64,000 bases of DNA from Ruminococcus sp. AF46-10NS (GTDB taxonomy: Bacteria > Bacillota > Clostridia > Lachnospirales > Lachnospiraceae), in contig NZ_QRNF01000016.1 in assembly GCF_003474435.1 (NCBI RefSeq), positions 7,933-71,932 on the forward strand. Direction: 5' to 3'. Shown here one piece after another: positions 36,181-45,480 of the stretch. Positions within the stretch are counted from its first letter, which is position 1. Every line of letters begins with the position of its first letter. The position numbers and the translations under genes are program-made. Under the pieces are notes generated by a model. The model searched no databases and was not told where the DNA came from. It saw only the letters and a program-made list of their open reading frames with translations.

Positions 36181-38820
36181 TTGAGTAAAAAGATATTACT
36201 GATCGACGGACACAGCATTCTGAACCGCGCGTTCTACGGACTGCCGGATCTTACCAATGCTGAAGGCCGTCATACAGGAGCTGTGTACGGATTTCTGAAC
36301 ATTATGTTCAGGATCATGGAAGAAGAAAATCCGGAATACCTGACAGTTGCTTTTGATTTAAGCGTACCAACATTCCGCCATAAGAGATATGAAGCTTACA
36401 AGGGGACACGTAAGCCTATGCCGGAAGAACTCAGGGAGCAGGTTCCTCTGATCAAAGAAATGCTTACTGCAATGGGCATCAATATCATGTCATTGGAAGG
36501 ATACGAGGCAGATGATCTTCTTGGAACTGTTGCCAGAAGAAGTGAGGCGGAAGGAATGGATGTCACCATCCTTTCCGGAGATAGAGACCTTCTCCAGCTT
36601 GCTACAGATAAAGTCCTGATCCGCCTTCCGAAAACAGTCCGCGGCAAGACAACCATCGAGAATTACCACGCAGCAGAAGTTCTGGAGAAATATCAGGTAA
36701 CGCCGCCGCAGATCATTGAACTGAAAGCTCTTATGGGCGACAGTTCTGACAATATTCCTGGAATTCCGGGAGTTGGTGAAAAAACTGCCACCAAGATGAT
36801 CGTCCAGTTTGGATGCATTGAGAATGCACATGAACATCTGGAAGAGGTGAAGCCGAATAAGGCGAAAGAATCCTTAAGAGAGCATTATGATATGGCACAG
36901 CTTTCCAAAGAACTTGCAACTATTAATACGGACAGTCCTCTTGAGTTTTCCTACGAGAAGGCAAAAGTGGAGAATCCGTATACAACAGAAGCTTATGAGC
37001 TGTGTAAGAGACTGGAATTCAAGAATATGCTGAACCGTTTTGACCCGGCCACAGCAGCAGATTCTTCCATGGAACTGGAATTTTTTACCTGCAATGACCT
37101 CTCAGGTATGGAAACTCTGTTTGAAAAAGCAGCGAATAAGAAACAGGTGGGAATTTCCGTCCTTGCAGACACAGATCAGGTATACACAGTGGGACTTGTC
37201 CTTGATGAAAAAGAGATTTATCAGATTCCGGTGGGAGGTCTTCTCACAGGCGATTATCTCTGCGGGAAAATTGCTGCTCTGGGTGAGCATACAGTGATCT
37301 GTGCCATGGATATCAAGACAGTGCTGAAACATGTGGCACTTACTGAACCGACAAAGGTTTTTGATACAGGAGTTGCAGCATATCTTCTGAATCCACTGAA
37401 GTCTTCCTATACCTACGATGATATTGCCAGAGAATATCTGGATGGAATAATGCTTCCTGCAAAAGAAGATCTTCTCGGAAAAATACCCCTCAAGAAAGCC
37501 TGGGAGGATGAGATGGAAGGTCTGGGTAATTTGGCCTGTTATCAGGCTTTTGTGCCGTATATGGTACGAAAAATCCTTCTTAAGAAGCTGGATGAAACAG
37601 GTATGCGAAAGGTTTATGACGAGATCGAGCTTCCGCTGGTATTTACATTGGATTCCATGGAAAAATGGGGGATTTTTGTCAGGGGAGAGGAACTGAAAAG
37701 TTACGGTGAGAAGCTGAGTGTTCGTATTCAGGAGCTTGAGAAGCTGATCTGGCAGGAAGCGGGAGAGGAGTTTAACATTAATTCCCCCAAACAGCTTGGA
37801 GTGATCCTTTTTGAAAAAATGGGACTTCCAGGTGGAAAGAAGACCAAGACAGGCTACTCCACAGCAGCAGATATCCTGGATAAACTGGCACCGGATCATA
37901 AGATCGTGAAAGATATCCTGGAATACCGCCAGCTTACCAAACTGAAATCTACTTATGCAGACGGGCTTGGAAATGTGATCGGAAAAGACGGACGAATCCA
38001 CTCCACTTTTAACCAGACGATCACTGCTACCGGCCGTATCAGCAGCACAGAGCCGAATCTTCAGAATATTCCGGTACGTATGGAACTTGGAAGACTGATC
38101 CGCAAAGTTTTTGTGCCGGAGGATGGATATGTGTTCCTGGATGCCGATTATTCCCAGATCGAGCTTCGTGTGCTGGCTCACATGTCCGGAGATGAGAAAC
38201 TGATCCAGGCATACAGAGAGGCAGAGGATATCCACCGCCTTACAGCATCCCAGGTGTTCCATGTGCCTCTTGATGAGGTTACACCGCTGCAGAGACGAAA
38301 TGCCAAAGCTGTAAACTTCGGAATCGTATATGGAATCAGTTCTTTCGGACTGAGCCAGGATTTGAGTATCACCAGAAAAGAGGCAGCAGCCTATATCGAA
38401 AAATATTTCGAGACCTATCCGAAGATCAAGGGATTTCTGGATGGCCTTGTAAAAGATGGCAAAGAGCATGGTTATGTAACGACTATGTTTGGCAGAAGAA
38501 GACCTGTGCCGGAACTGAAATCCAGCAATTTCATGCAGCGTTCTTTTGGTGAACGTGTAGCTATGAATTCCCCGATCCAGGGAACAGCGGCAGATATCAT
38601 CAAGATCGCCATGAACCATGTTTATGAGCGGATGAAAAAAGAAGGACTGCAGTCAAGACTGGTACTCCAGGTTCATGATGAACTTCTGATCGAGACAAAA
38701 AAAGAAGAGATTGAGACAGTTTCCCGCATCCTGGAAGAGGAGATGAAAGGGGCAGTCCATCTTGCAGTGGAACTTGACGTGGATATGCACCAGGGTGACA
38801 GCTGGTATGAGGCGAAATAG
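36181..38820 (+). CDS. polA: DNA polymerase I
   Basis: Pol I fills gaps and removes RNA primers. The 5'-3' exonuclease domain (residues 1 to about 290: LLIDGHSILNRAFYG, LEGYEADDLLGT, LMGDSSDNIPGIPGVGEKTA), a middle domain and the polymerase domain (QNIPVRMELGRLIRK, DADYSQIELRVLAHMSGD, VHDELLIE) are present in 879 aa. The middle 3'-5' exonuclease domain lacks an obvious DxE motif, as in Bacillus Pol I, so proofreading is probably absent. The TTG start at 36181 follows AAGGAGGG with 9-base spacing; no better start is visible. coaE begins on the base after the stop. Confidence 0.95.
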   Translation: MSKKILLIDGHSILNRAFYGLPDLTNAEGRHTGAVYGFLNIMFRIMEEENPEYLTVAFDLSVPTFRHKRYEAYKGTRKPMPEELREQVPLIKEMLTAMGINIMSLEGYEADDLLGTVARRSEAEGMDVTILSGDRDLLQLATDKVLIRLPKTVRGKTTIENYHAAEVLEKYQVTPPQIIELKALMGDSSDNIPGIPGVGEKTATKMIVQFGCIENAHEHLEEVKPNKAKESLREHYDMAQLSKELATINTDSPLEFSYEKAKVENPYTTEAYELCKRLEFKNMLNRFDPATAADSSMELEFFTCNDLSGMETLFEKAANKKQVGISVLADTDQVYTVGLVLDEKEIYQIPVGGLLTGDYLCGKIAALGEHTVICAMDIKTVLKHVALTEPTKVFDTGVAAYLLNPLKSSYTYDDIAREYLDGIMLPAKEDLLGKIPLKKAWEDEMEGLGNLACYQAFVPYMVRKILLKKLDETGMRKVYDEIELPLVFTLDSMEKWGIFVRGEELKSYGEKLSVRIQELEKLIWQEAGEEFNINSPKQLGVILFEKMGLPGGKKTKTGYSTAADILDKLAPDHKIVKDILEYRQLTKLKSTYADGLGNVIGKDGRIHSTFNQTITATGRISSTEPNLQNIPVRMELGRLIRKVFVPEDGYVFLDADYSQIELRVLAHMSGDEKLIQAYREAEDIHRLTASQVFHVPLDEVTPLQRRNAKAVNFGIVYGISSFGLSQDLSITRKEAAAYIEKYFETYPKIKGFLDGLVKDGKEHGYVTTMFGRRRPVPELKSSNFMQRSFGERVAMNSPIQGTAADIIKIAMNHVYERMKKEGLQSRLVLQVHDELLIETKKEEIETVSRILEEEMKGAVHLAVELDVDMHQGDSWYEAK

Positions 38821-39420
38821 ATGAGAGTGATCGGAGTAACCGGCGGAGTAGGTGCCGGAAAAAGTACAGTGCTTGGAATCCTGGAAAAAGAATTTGATGC
38901 CTATGTGATCCAGGCAGATCTTTTGGGACATGTTCTGATGGAACCAGGTGAAGAATGTTACGATGCAGTGATCGCATTGTTTGGAAAAGAAATTATAAAA
39001 AAAGATAAAACTATTGACCGGAGACGGATTTCTGATGTAGTATTCACAGATAAGGATATGCTTTTGAAATTAAACGGGATTATTCATCCGGCTGTTAAAC
39101 AGAGGATTTTGCGTCTCATCAGCGAACAGAGAGAAGCAGGAAGAAAGCTCTGTGTTGTGGAAGCTGCTCTTTTTCTGGAAGAAAGATATCAGGAGTTCTG
39201 TGATGAAGTCTGGTATGTATACACGGAGGAGGAGATCCGGATACAGCGGCTGATGGAAAGCCGAGGCTATTCCAGGGATAAATCTCTTGGCATTATCCGA
39301 AACCAGGTATCCGATCAGGTATTCAGGGAGAATACGGATTATGTGATCGAAAATAACGGAGATCTGGAGGATACCCGGAGACAGATCAGAGAAGGGATAG
39401 AGAAAAATGAGACTTTGTAG
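38821..39420 (+). CDS. coaE: Dephospho-CoA kinase
   Basis: CoaE phosphorylates dephospho-CoA in the last step of CoA synthesis. Walker A GVTGGVGAGKST is at residues 5-16, followed by the substrate-site stretch FDAYVIQADLLGHVLMEPGE and VEAALFLEE. The product is 199 aa, normal length. The ATG directly follows the polA stop without a gap, and the gene overlaps the next one by 14 bases, so the three genes form one operon. polA-coaE adjacency is common in Firmicutes. Confidence 0.93.
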   Translation: MRVIGVTGGVGAGKSTVLGILEKEFDAYVIQADLLGHVLMEPGEECYDAVIALFGKEIIKKDKTIDRRRISDVVFTDKDMLLKLNGIIHPAVKQRILRLISEQREAGRKLCVVEAALFLEERYQEFCDEVWYVYTEEEIRIQRLMESRGYSRDKSLGIIRNQVSDQVFRENTDYVIENNGDLEDTRRQIREGIEKNETL

Positions 39421-40204
39421 TATTGCCAGCGGAAGCAGCGGCAATTGTATCTATGTGGGGTCGGAGGAAGCACACGTACTGGTGGATGTGGGAATCAGCG
39501 GAAAGAGTATTGAGAAAGGTCTGAATTCTCTGGATCTTACAGGGAAAGATGTGGACGGAATCCTGATCACTCACGAACATTCCGACCATATCAAGGGGCT
39601 TGGAGTGATCTCCAGAAAATACGGAATTCCCATCTACACCACAGGTGGAACAGCAGATGCCATGCTTCGTATGAAATCCCTTGGAAAAATGCCGGAGGGG
39701 CTGATCCATGAGATCCGGGAAGACGAACCTTTTGAGATCAAGGATCTGACAGTAAATCCTTTTACTATTCCACATGATGCGGCACAGCCTGTAGGCTATC
39801 GCCTGGAGTGCGGAGATCATTCGGTAGGGATTGCCACAGACCTTGGAAAATATAATGATTACATTGTTAAGAATCTGGAGAATCTGGATGCGGTGCTTCT
39901 GGAAGCAAATCACGACATCCGCATGCTCCAGGTTGGTAAATACCCATATTATCTGAAACAGAGAATCCTGGGAGATAGAGGCCATCTCTCCAATGAGAAT
40001 GCAGGAAGGCTTCTCTGCCGGATCCTCCACGATAATCTGAAAGCTGTTTTTCTCGGCCATTTAAGCCGTGAGAACAACTATGAGGAACTTGCCTACGAGA
40101 CAGTCTGCTCGGAGGTGACACTTGGTGACAACCCGTACAGATCCAGAGATTTCAAGATCCAAGTAGCGAAGCGGGATCACATATCAGAAATAATCACAGT
40201 GTAG
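39407..40204 (+). CDS. WalJ/YycJ-type MBL-fold metallohydrolase
   Basis: The start MRLCSIASGSSGNCIYVG and the metal motif ITHEHSDHIKGL (about residues 58-69) mark the YycJ/WalJ branch of the metallo-beta-lactamase fold; further ligands appear as IPHDAAQPVGY, ATDLGKYND and FLGHLSRENN. Related proteins are reported as exonucleases linked to mismatch repair. The 265-residue length fits. In many Firmicutes the gene lies in the walRK operon, but here it follows polA-coaE, and no two-component genes are nearby. That context favours a DNA-repair role. Confidence 0.87.
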   Translation: MRLCSIASGSSGNCIYVGSEEAHVLVDVGISGKSIEKGLNSLDLTGKDVDGILITHEHSDHIKGLGVISRKYGIPIYTTGGTADAMLRMKSLGKMPEGLIHEIREDEPFEIKDLTVNPFTIPHDAAQPVGYRLECGDHSVGIATDLGKYNDYIVKNLENLDAVLLEANHDIRMLQVGKYPYYLKQRILGDRGHLSNENAGRLLCRILHDNLKAVFLGHLSRENNYEELAYETVCSEVTLGDNPYRSRDFKIQVAKRDHISEIITV

Positions 40205-40217
40205 AAAGGAAAAAACG

Positions 40218-40490
40218 ATGAAGAAGACAATTATCACAGTAGTAGGAAATGACACAGTAGGAATTATCGCAAAGGTTTGTACATATCTTGCAGAGAATCA
40301 GGTTAATATTCTGGATATTTCTCAGACCATCGTTCAGGGGTACTTCAACATGATGATGATCGCAGATACAGCGAAGTGTGAGAAAGACGGCGGCACACTT
40401 GCCGGAGAGCTTGAGAATCTGGGTAAAGAGATCGGTGTAGTGATCCACTGTCAGCATGAAGATATTTTTAACATGATGCACAGAGTATAA
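40218..40490 (+). CDS. ACT-domain protein, UPF0237 type
   Basis: This 90-residue protein is a single ACT domain: KKTIITVVGNDTVGIIAKVC, then NQVNILDISQTIVQGYFNMM and a C-terminal helix. ACT domains usually bind amino acids or similar small ligands. In Clostridia and other bacteria this gene sits next to the UPF0210 gene, as it does here (111 bases downstream), so the two probably act together; the ligand is not known. An AGAAAGGAAAAAACG site precedes the ATG. It follows walJ by 13 bases and may be part of that transcript. Confidence 0.88.
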   Translation: MKKTIITVVGNDTVGIIAKVCTYLAENQVNILDISQTIVQGYFNMMMIADTAKCEKDGGTLAGELENLGKEIGVVIHCQHEDIFNMMHRV

Positions 40491-40491
40491 T

Positions 40492-40547
40492 AAAATAACA
40501 GTATACCGTTATTTTGTTATGAGCAATTAATGAAGCGAATTGCGAAT
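40492..40547 (+). repeat. Hairpin plus partial copy of the cloverleaf tail motif
   Basis: AAAATAAC (40492-40499) pairs with GTTATTTT (40508-40515), and the next 32 bases (GTTATGAGCAA ... GAATTGCGAAT) match the tail of the element at 16095-16130 and 53152-53187 with several differences. The cloverleaf arms B and C are absent. Confidence 0.5.
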
Positions 40548-40600
40548 GCAGATTTTATAAATCAGGCATATTACATCATTCATCAGGGAGAAAATAAAAA

Positions 40601-41964
40601 ATGATCAATATTTTTGAGGTAAACGAGACAAATAAAATGATCGAACAGGAAAACCTGGATGTGCGTACCATCACTATGGGTATCAGCCTTCTGGACTGCA
40701 TCGATCCTGACCTGGATGCACTGAATCAGAAAATATATGAAAAGATCACCACAAAAGCCAGAAATCTTGTGGCAACAGGTGATGAGATTGCTACCGAGTA
40801 CGGAATCCCGGTTGTAAACAAGAGAATCTCAGTAACTCCTATCGCATTGGTTGGCGGAGCTGCATGTAAAAAAACAGAAGATTTTGTAACTATCGCAAAA
40901 ACACTGGATAAATGTGCAAAGGAAGTTGGAGTTAACTTTATTGGAGGATATTCTGCACTGGTGAGCAAAGGAATGACTCCTGCAGAGGAGCTTCTGATCC
41001 GTTCTATTCCGCAGGCTATGGCAGAGACAGAACGTGTCTGCAGTTCTGTAAATGTTGGTTCCACAAAGACTGGTATCAACATGGACGCTGTAAAACTGAT
41101 GGGAGAGATCGTTCTTGCAACAGCAGAGGCAACCAGGGATCAGGATTCCCTTGGATGTGCAAAACTTGTAGTATTCTGCAATGCACCGGATGACAACCCA
41201 TTCATGGCAGGTGCTTTCCATGGTGTTACAGAGGCTGACTGCATTATCAATGTAGGTGTCAGCGGTCCTGGAGTTGTTAAGAAGGCACTGGAACAGGTCC
41301 GTGGAGAGGACTTCGGAACACTTTGCGAGATGATCAAGCGTACAGCATTTAAGGTAACACGTGTTGGACAGCTTGTTGCACGTGAGGCATCCAGCGTCTT
41401 AACGTGCCGTTTGGTATAGTGGATCTTTCCCTTGCACCGACACCGGCAATCGGTGATTCTGTAGCAGAGATACTGGAGGAGATCGGTCTTGAGAGAGTCG
41501 GTGCACCAGGAACAACAGCAGCACTTGCACTTCTGAACGATCAGGTTAAAAAAGGCGGCGTTATGGCAGCAGCGGCTGTAGGTGGATTAAGTGGTGCATT
41601 TATCCCGGTCAGCGAGGATCAGGGAATGATCGATGCTGTAAACGAGGGTGCACTTACTCTGGAAAAACTGGAAGCCATGACTTGTGTATGCTCTGTAGGT
41701 CTTGATATGATCGCAGTTCCGGGAGATACCAAGGCTACAACACTGGCAGGTATCATTGCAGATGAGTCTGCCATCGGTATGGTAAACCAGAAGACAACAG
41801 CAGTGCGTCTTATCCCGGTTATCGGTAAAGGAGTAGGTGAGACTGTTGAGTTTGGCGGCCTTCTTGGTTATGCACCGATCATGCCTGTAAATTCATTCTC
41901 CTGCGATGCATTTGTGCAGAGAGGTGGAAGAATTCCGGCACCGATCCACAGCTTCAAGAATTAA
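40601..41964 (+). CDS. UPF0210 (DUF711) family protein (frameshifted)
   Basis: The protein matches the UPF0210/DUF711 family, whose fold resembles the glycyl-radical enzyme core but whose function is unsettled. Marks are [24 protein letters not shown] (first 20 residues of it), [16 protein letters not shown] and [21 protein letters not shown]. The frame breaks at about 41395: AGCGTCTTAACG should read AGCCGTCTTAACG, giving [12 protein letters not shown]. One missing C splits a protein of about 454 aa into two. A GGAGAAAA site precedes the ATG. It pairs with the ACT-domain gene upstream. Confidence 0.87.
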
Positions 41965-41988
41965 TCCTGAAATAATTTCATTTCGGGG

Positions 41989-42017
41989 TTGACAGAGTTA
42001 CGTTGATGTGCTAAAGT
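41989..42017 (+). promoter_or_regulatory. Sigma-A promoter for the T-box/trpXYZ transcript
   Basis: Perfect TTGACA and TAAAGT with 17-base spacing, directly before the T-box leader. Confidence 0.65.
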
Positions 42018-42023
42018 AAACAC

Positions 42024-42312
42024 AACTTAAGAAACAAACCGATGAGAAAGAGAAGTAGATATTCAGGGAACTTCACAGAGAGCAGGGATGGTGGAAACCT
42101 GCAGGGAACCGGATGTTGAATGGACTTTCGAGGGCGGCCCGAACTATTTATCTGTACAGTAGGAGCCGACGGGATATCCGAACCCGTTATCAATGAGGAG
42201 TGTATGTTAGTACACCGGAGAGTGGGCGATTCGTCAATTTGAGTGGTACCGCGATAATAAAGAACTTTTATTACCGTCTCAAGCATAATATAAGCTTGAG
42301 ACGGTTTTTGTG
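42024..42312 (+). ncRNA. Tryptophan T-box riboswitch with terminator
   Basis: The leader has the T-box sequence TGGTACCGCG (42244-42253) followed by a strong terminator, ACCGTCTCAAGC/GCTTGAGACGGT then TTTTT (42273-42309). Stem I shows the AG-bulge/apical-loop type wording GGATGGTGGAAACC and a specifier loop GTTGAA-TGG-A with UGG at 42121-42123. Uncharged tRNA-Trp should pair there and stabilise the antiterminator, switching on the transporter genes downstream when tryptophan is scarce. The transporter family fits a tryptophan specifier. Boundaries are estimated from the promoter and terminator. Confidence 0.92.
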
Positions 42313-42450
42313 TTACAGGGAAAGGCTTCTGTTTCATAAAAAGTTGTTCCGGTCAGAATGTTGATCTCGAAAGAAAACAGTGTTCTGGATAAGCAGACCG
42401 CAGGTGTACAAGAGTTTAGTAAAGCGGATTTAAGAAGGGAGAACAAAACT

Positions 42451-43479
42451 ATGAAAAAAAGAATGTTAGTAATCGCAGCAGCAGTAGCAGCAATAACTAT
42501 GATGATGACCAGCCCGGTTATGGCAGAGGATTTTAAAGTGGGTATCTGCAATTATGTAGACGATGCTTCTCTGAATCAGATCGTAGATAATATCCAGTCC
42601 CGTCTGAAAGAAATCGGCGAAGAAAAAGGTATCACATTTGATGTCTCCTATGATAACTGTAATGCAGATGCAAGTGTTATGGAACAGATCATTTCCGATT
42701 TTCAGGCTGATAATGTTGACTTGATGGTAGGCGTGGCTACACCGGTAGCAATGCGTATGCAGTCTGCTACAGAAGGAAGTGATACACCGGTTGTTTTCTC
42801 CGCAGTCTCTGATCCGGTGGGTTCCGGTCTTGTAGATTCTCTGGATGCTCCTGGTGCAAACATTACAGGAACCAGTGATTACCTGGATACTTCTTCTATC
42901 ATGAAACTGATCCAGGCACAGAATCCGGATGTAAAGAAGATTGGTCTTCTTTATGATGTAGGACAGGATTCCTCCACAACAGCTATCCAGGAAGCAAAAG
43001 ATTATCTGGATAAAGAGGGAATCGAATATGTAGAGCGTACCGGAACGACTACAGACGAAGTTCAGCTTGCAGCAGATGCACTGATTGCTGACGGTGTGGA
43101 TGCCGTATTTACACCTACAGACAACACCATCATGACAGCAGAGCTTTCTATTTATGAAAAATTCATCGATGCAGGAATCCCGCACTACACAGGAGCTGAC
43201 TCCTTTGCATTAAACGGTGCTTTTGTAGGATATGGTGTTGATTATGCAAATCTCGGACAGAAAACAGCCGATATGATCGCAGATATCCTGGTAGATAACG
43301 CTGATCCGTCCAAAACAGCTGTTGAAACATTTGATAATGGTACTGCAACAGTTAATACAGAAACCTGTAAAGCACTTGGCCTTGATTTCGAAACAGTAAA
43401 GAAGGCATTTGAGCCTCTCTGCACACAGGTAAATGAAATCACAACTGCAGAAAGCTTTGAGGAAGTAGAAACAAAATAA
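42451..43479 (+). CDS. trpX: TrpX-type ABC transporter substrate-binding protein
   Basis: The protein belongs to the COG2984 (TrpX/BMP-like) family of extracellular binding proteins. A signal peptide (residues 1 to about 27, ending VMA before EDFKVG) has no lipobox cysteine, so it should be released or held by the transporter. Typical segments are QIISDFQADNVDLMVGVATPVA, ANITGTSDYLDTSSIMKLIQ and VDAVFTPTDNTIM. I chose the ATG at 42451, 9 bases after GAAGGGAG; the longer frame upstream overlaps the T-box 3' side. It is 342 aa. The Trp T-box and the permease and ATPase genes downstream identify it as the tryptophan-uptake binding protein (inferred). Confidence 0.88.
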   Translation: MKKRMLVIAAAVAAITMMMTSPVMAEDFKVGICNYVDDASLNQIVDNIQSRLKEIGEEKGITFDVSYDNCNADASVMEQIISDFQADNVDLMVGVATPVAMRMQSATEGSDTPVVFSAVSDPVGSGLVDSLDAPGANITGTSDYLDTSSIMKLIQAQNPDVKKIGLLYDVGQDSSTTAIQEAKDYLDKEGIEYVERTGTTTDEVQLAADALIADGVDAVFTPTDNTIMTAELSIYEKFIDAGIPHYTGADSFALNGAFVGYGVDYANLGQKTADMIADILVDNADPSKTAVETFDNGTATVNTETCKALGLDFETVKKAFEPLCTQVNEITTAESFEEVETK

Positions 43480-43536
43480 AGAAGCTGCTTAATTTTGTGA
43501 GCAGTTATGAAATAAATCCAATTGGAGGAAATCACT

Positions 43537-44463
43537 GTGACGATTGCAACTATGCTCTCCCTCGGGGAGACTGCCCTGAAGCTTGGACTGATCTGTTCAC
43601 TGACAGTTCTTGCTCTGTTCCTTAGTTATTCCATGCTGAATGTCTGCGACCTTTCTACAGATGGCTGCTTTACCTTCGGAGCTGCTGTAGGAGCCGTAGT
43701 AGCTGTAAGCGGACATCCGTTTCTGTCCATTGCGGCAGCTATGGCAGCAGGTATTGCATCAGGATTTGTAACTGCGATCCTGCAGACAAAGCTGGGAGTA
43801 GACAGCCTGCTTGCAGGTATCATTGTAAATACAGCATTGTATTCCGTTAATATTGCGGTCATGGGAGGTTCGTCCCTGATCAATATGAACCGGACAACCA
43901 CAGTATTTACCATGATGAAAGATGCACTTGCAGGTACACCTTTAAAAGGCAGGGAAGATATTTTTATAGCAGCCATCGCAGTGATCCTTGTGATCGTATT
44001 TCTGGTATTTTTCCTGAAAACAAGGCTTGGTCTTGCAATCAGGGCAACAGGAAATAATTCTGACATGGTAAAATCTTCCTCCATTAATCCGGTATTTACA
44101 ACTGTGATCGGTCTTTGCGTGGCAAATGCATTTACAGCACTTTCTGGATGTCTTTTGTCTCAGTCACAGAAATCGGTAGATATCAATATCGGGCAGGGAA
44201 TGGTTACCATCGCGCTGGCCTCTCTGCTGATCGGAGGCACACTCCTTGGTCGTGGAGGAATTTTTGTGAGAGCGGTAGGAATGGTGCTTGGTTCCTTTAT
44301 TTTCCGTCTTGTATACACCATTGCACTTCGTTTCAACATGCCGGCATTTATGCTGAAACTGGTATCTTCTGTGATCGTTATTCTTGCAATTTCCGGCCCG
44401 TATCTTAAGAAGCAGTGGCCTCAGATACGAAGAAGAATGACTCATGCAAAAGGAGGCAGATGA
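43537..44463 (+). CDS. trpY: TrpY-type ABC transporter permease
   Basis: This 308-residue integral membrane protein has about 8-9 hydrophobic segments and resembles branched-chain/BMP-type ABC permeases: MLNVCDLSTDGCFTFGAAVG, VDSLLAGIIVNTALYSVNI, KTRLGLAIRATGNNSDMV and ASLLIGGTLLGRGG. I chose the GTG at 43537, which has GGAGG 8 bases upstream; a TTG five codons earlier overlaps that ribosome site. It lies between the binding-protein and ATPase genes of the T-box-controlled operon. Tryptophan as substrate is inferred from that control. Confidence 0.86.
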   Translation: MTIATMLSLGETALKLGLICSLTVLALFLSYSMLNVCDLSTDGCFTFGAAVGAVVAVSGHPFLSIAAAMAAGIASGFVTAILQTKLGVDSLLAGIIVNTALYSVNIAVMGGSSLINMNRTTTVFTMMKDALAGTPLKGREDIFIAAIAVILVIVFLVFFLKTRLGLAIRATGNNSDMVKSSSINPVFTTVIGLCVANAFTALSGCLLSQSQKSVDINIGQGMVTIALASLLIGGTLLGRGGIFVRAVGMVLGSFIFRLVYTIALRFNMPAFMLKLVSSVIVILAISGPYLKKQWPQIRRRMTHAKGGR

Positions 44464-44466
44464 TCT

Positions 44467-45255
44467 ATGTTAAAAATCAGCCATATTTCAAAAACATTTA
44501 ATCCGGGAACTGTAAACGAAAAAAAAGCAATAGAAGATCTTTCCCTGGAACTGAAAAAAGGCGACTTTGCTACGATCATTGGTTCCAATGGAGCAGGAAA
44601 ATCAACACTTTTTAATGCAATCTGCGGTGATTTTCTTACAGATGCAGGATCGATCGAACTGGACGGCAGGGATATCACATTTATGCCGCAGCATGCACGC
44701 GCAAAAGAAATCGGCCGTCTTTATCAGGATCCCATGCGCGGAACTGCACCGGGCATGACGATTGAAGAAAATCTTGCACTTGCAGCTGGCAAGGGCGGAT
44801 GGCTTTCTCATACGACCCGGCAGGAAAAAGAACGTTTCCGTGAGGAACTGAAGAAACTGGATATCGGGCTGGAAGAGCGGATGAGCCATCCGGTAGGTCT
44901 TCTTTCCGGTGGACAGAGACAGGCACTGACACTTCTGATGGCGACAATGAACCCTCCAAAACTGCTTCTTCTGGACGAGCATACTGCAGCACTTGACCCG
45001 GGAACTGCTGAGAAAGTTTTGAATCTTACCAGAAGGATCGTGGAAGAACATCAGCTGACCTGCCTGATGATCACACACAATATGCAGTCTGCGATCGATC
45101 TTGGAAACCGTATCCTGATGATGGACTCCGGTAATATCGTGCTGGACATCGGAGGAGAGGAAAAGAAAAACATGACTGTGGACGGTCTTCTTGAGAAATT
45201 TAAGACAGGAGCCGGCAAAGCCCTGGATAATGACCGTATTCTATTAGCTGAATAA
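44467..45255 (+). CDS. trpZ: TrpZ-type ABC transporter ATP-binding protein
   Basis: Walker A GSNGAGKST (about residues 39-47), the Q-loop region RLYQDPMRGTAPGMTIEENL, signature LLSGGQRQALTLLMA, Walker B LLLLDEHTAALDP and the switch ITHNMQSAIDLG are complete in 262 aa. It energises uptake with the upstream permease, whose stop is 3 bases before this start; AGGAGG lies at the junction. The wording is close to the COG1101 branch that pairs with COG2984 and COG4120, consistent with the TrpXYZ system. Confidence 0.9.
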   Translation: MLKISHISKTFNPGTVNEKKAIEDLSLELKKGDFATIIGSNGAGKSTLFNAICGDFLTDAGSIELDGRDITFMPQHARAKEIGRLYQDPMRGTAPGMTIEENLALAAGKGGWLSHTTRQEKERFREELKKLDIGLEERMSHPVGLLSGGQRQALTLLMATMNPPKLLLLDEHTAALDPGTAEKVLNLTRRIVEEHQLTCLMITHNMQSAIDLGNRILMMDSGNIVLDIGGEEKKNMTVDGLLEKFKTGAGKALDNDRILLAE

Positions 45256-45270
45256 ACTGAAAAATAATGA

Positions 45271-45341
45271 AGAACCATTACCGATTGCGTGCAGAGTGGA
45301 AAATGAACAGCTGTTTTGCACAGGTGATGGTTCTTTTTTTA
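45271..45341 (+). terminator. Terminator after trpXYZ
   Basis: AGAACCATTACC (45271-45282) pairs with GGTGATGGTTCT (45323-45334) with one mismatch, followed by T7. Confidence 0.7.
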
Positions 45342-45351
45342 CTGAAAATTC

Positions 45352-45403
45352 TTGAGTATGCCACGTTACCGTGGTAAAATAAATGAAATCGCTTTGCGAT
45401 TTC
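45352..45403 (+). promoter_or_regulatory. Promoter with an inverted repeat in the spacer, plus leader hairpin, before the aminotransferase gene
   Basis: TTGAGT and TAAAAT are 17 bases apart. The spacer holds the near-palindrome CCACGTTACCGTGG, a plausible operator. Just downstream GAAATCGC-TTT-GCGATTTC (45385-45403) forms a perfect 8-bp hairpin at the transcript start. Confidence 0.45.
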
Positions 45404-45480
45404 GTTTATAAACATGCAGCAGAGCAGAATGCTTACAGGCTTAGACGATTATAATTTATTATGGAAGAGGGACGAATGAT

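Noticed and set aside
37102-38619. A 505-codon open frame antisense to polA
   Set aside because: It is a mirror of the strongly biased polA codon use, with a Cys/His/Ile-rich unnatural composition and no ribosome site.
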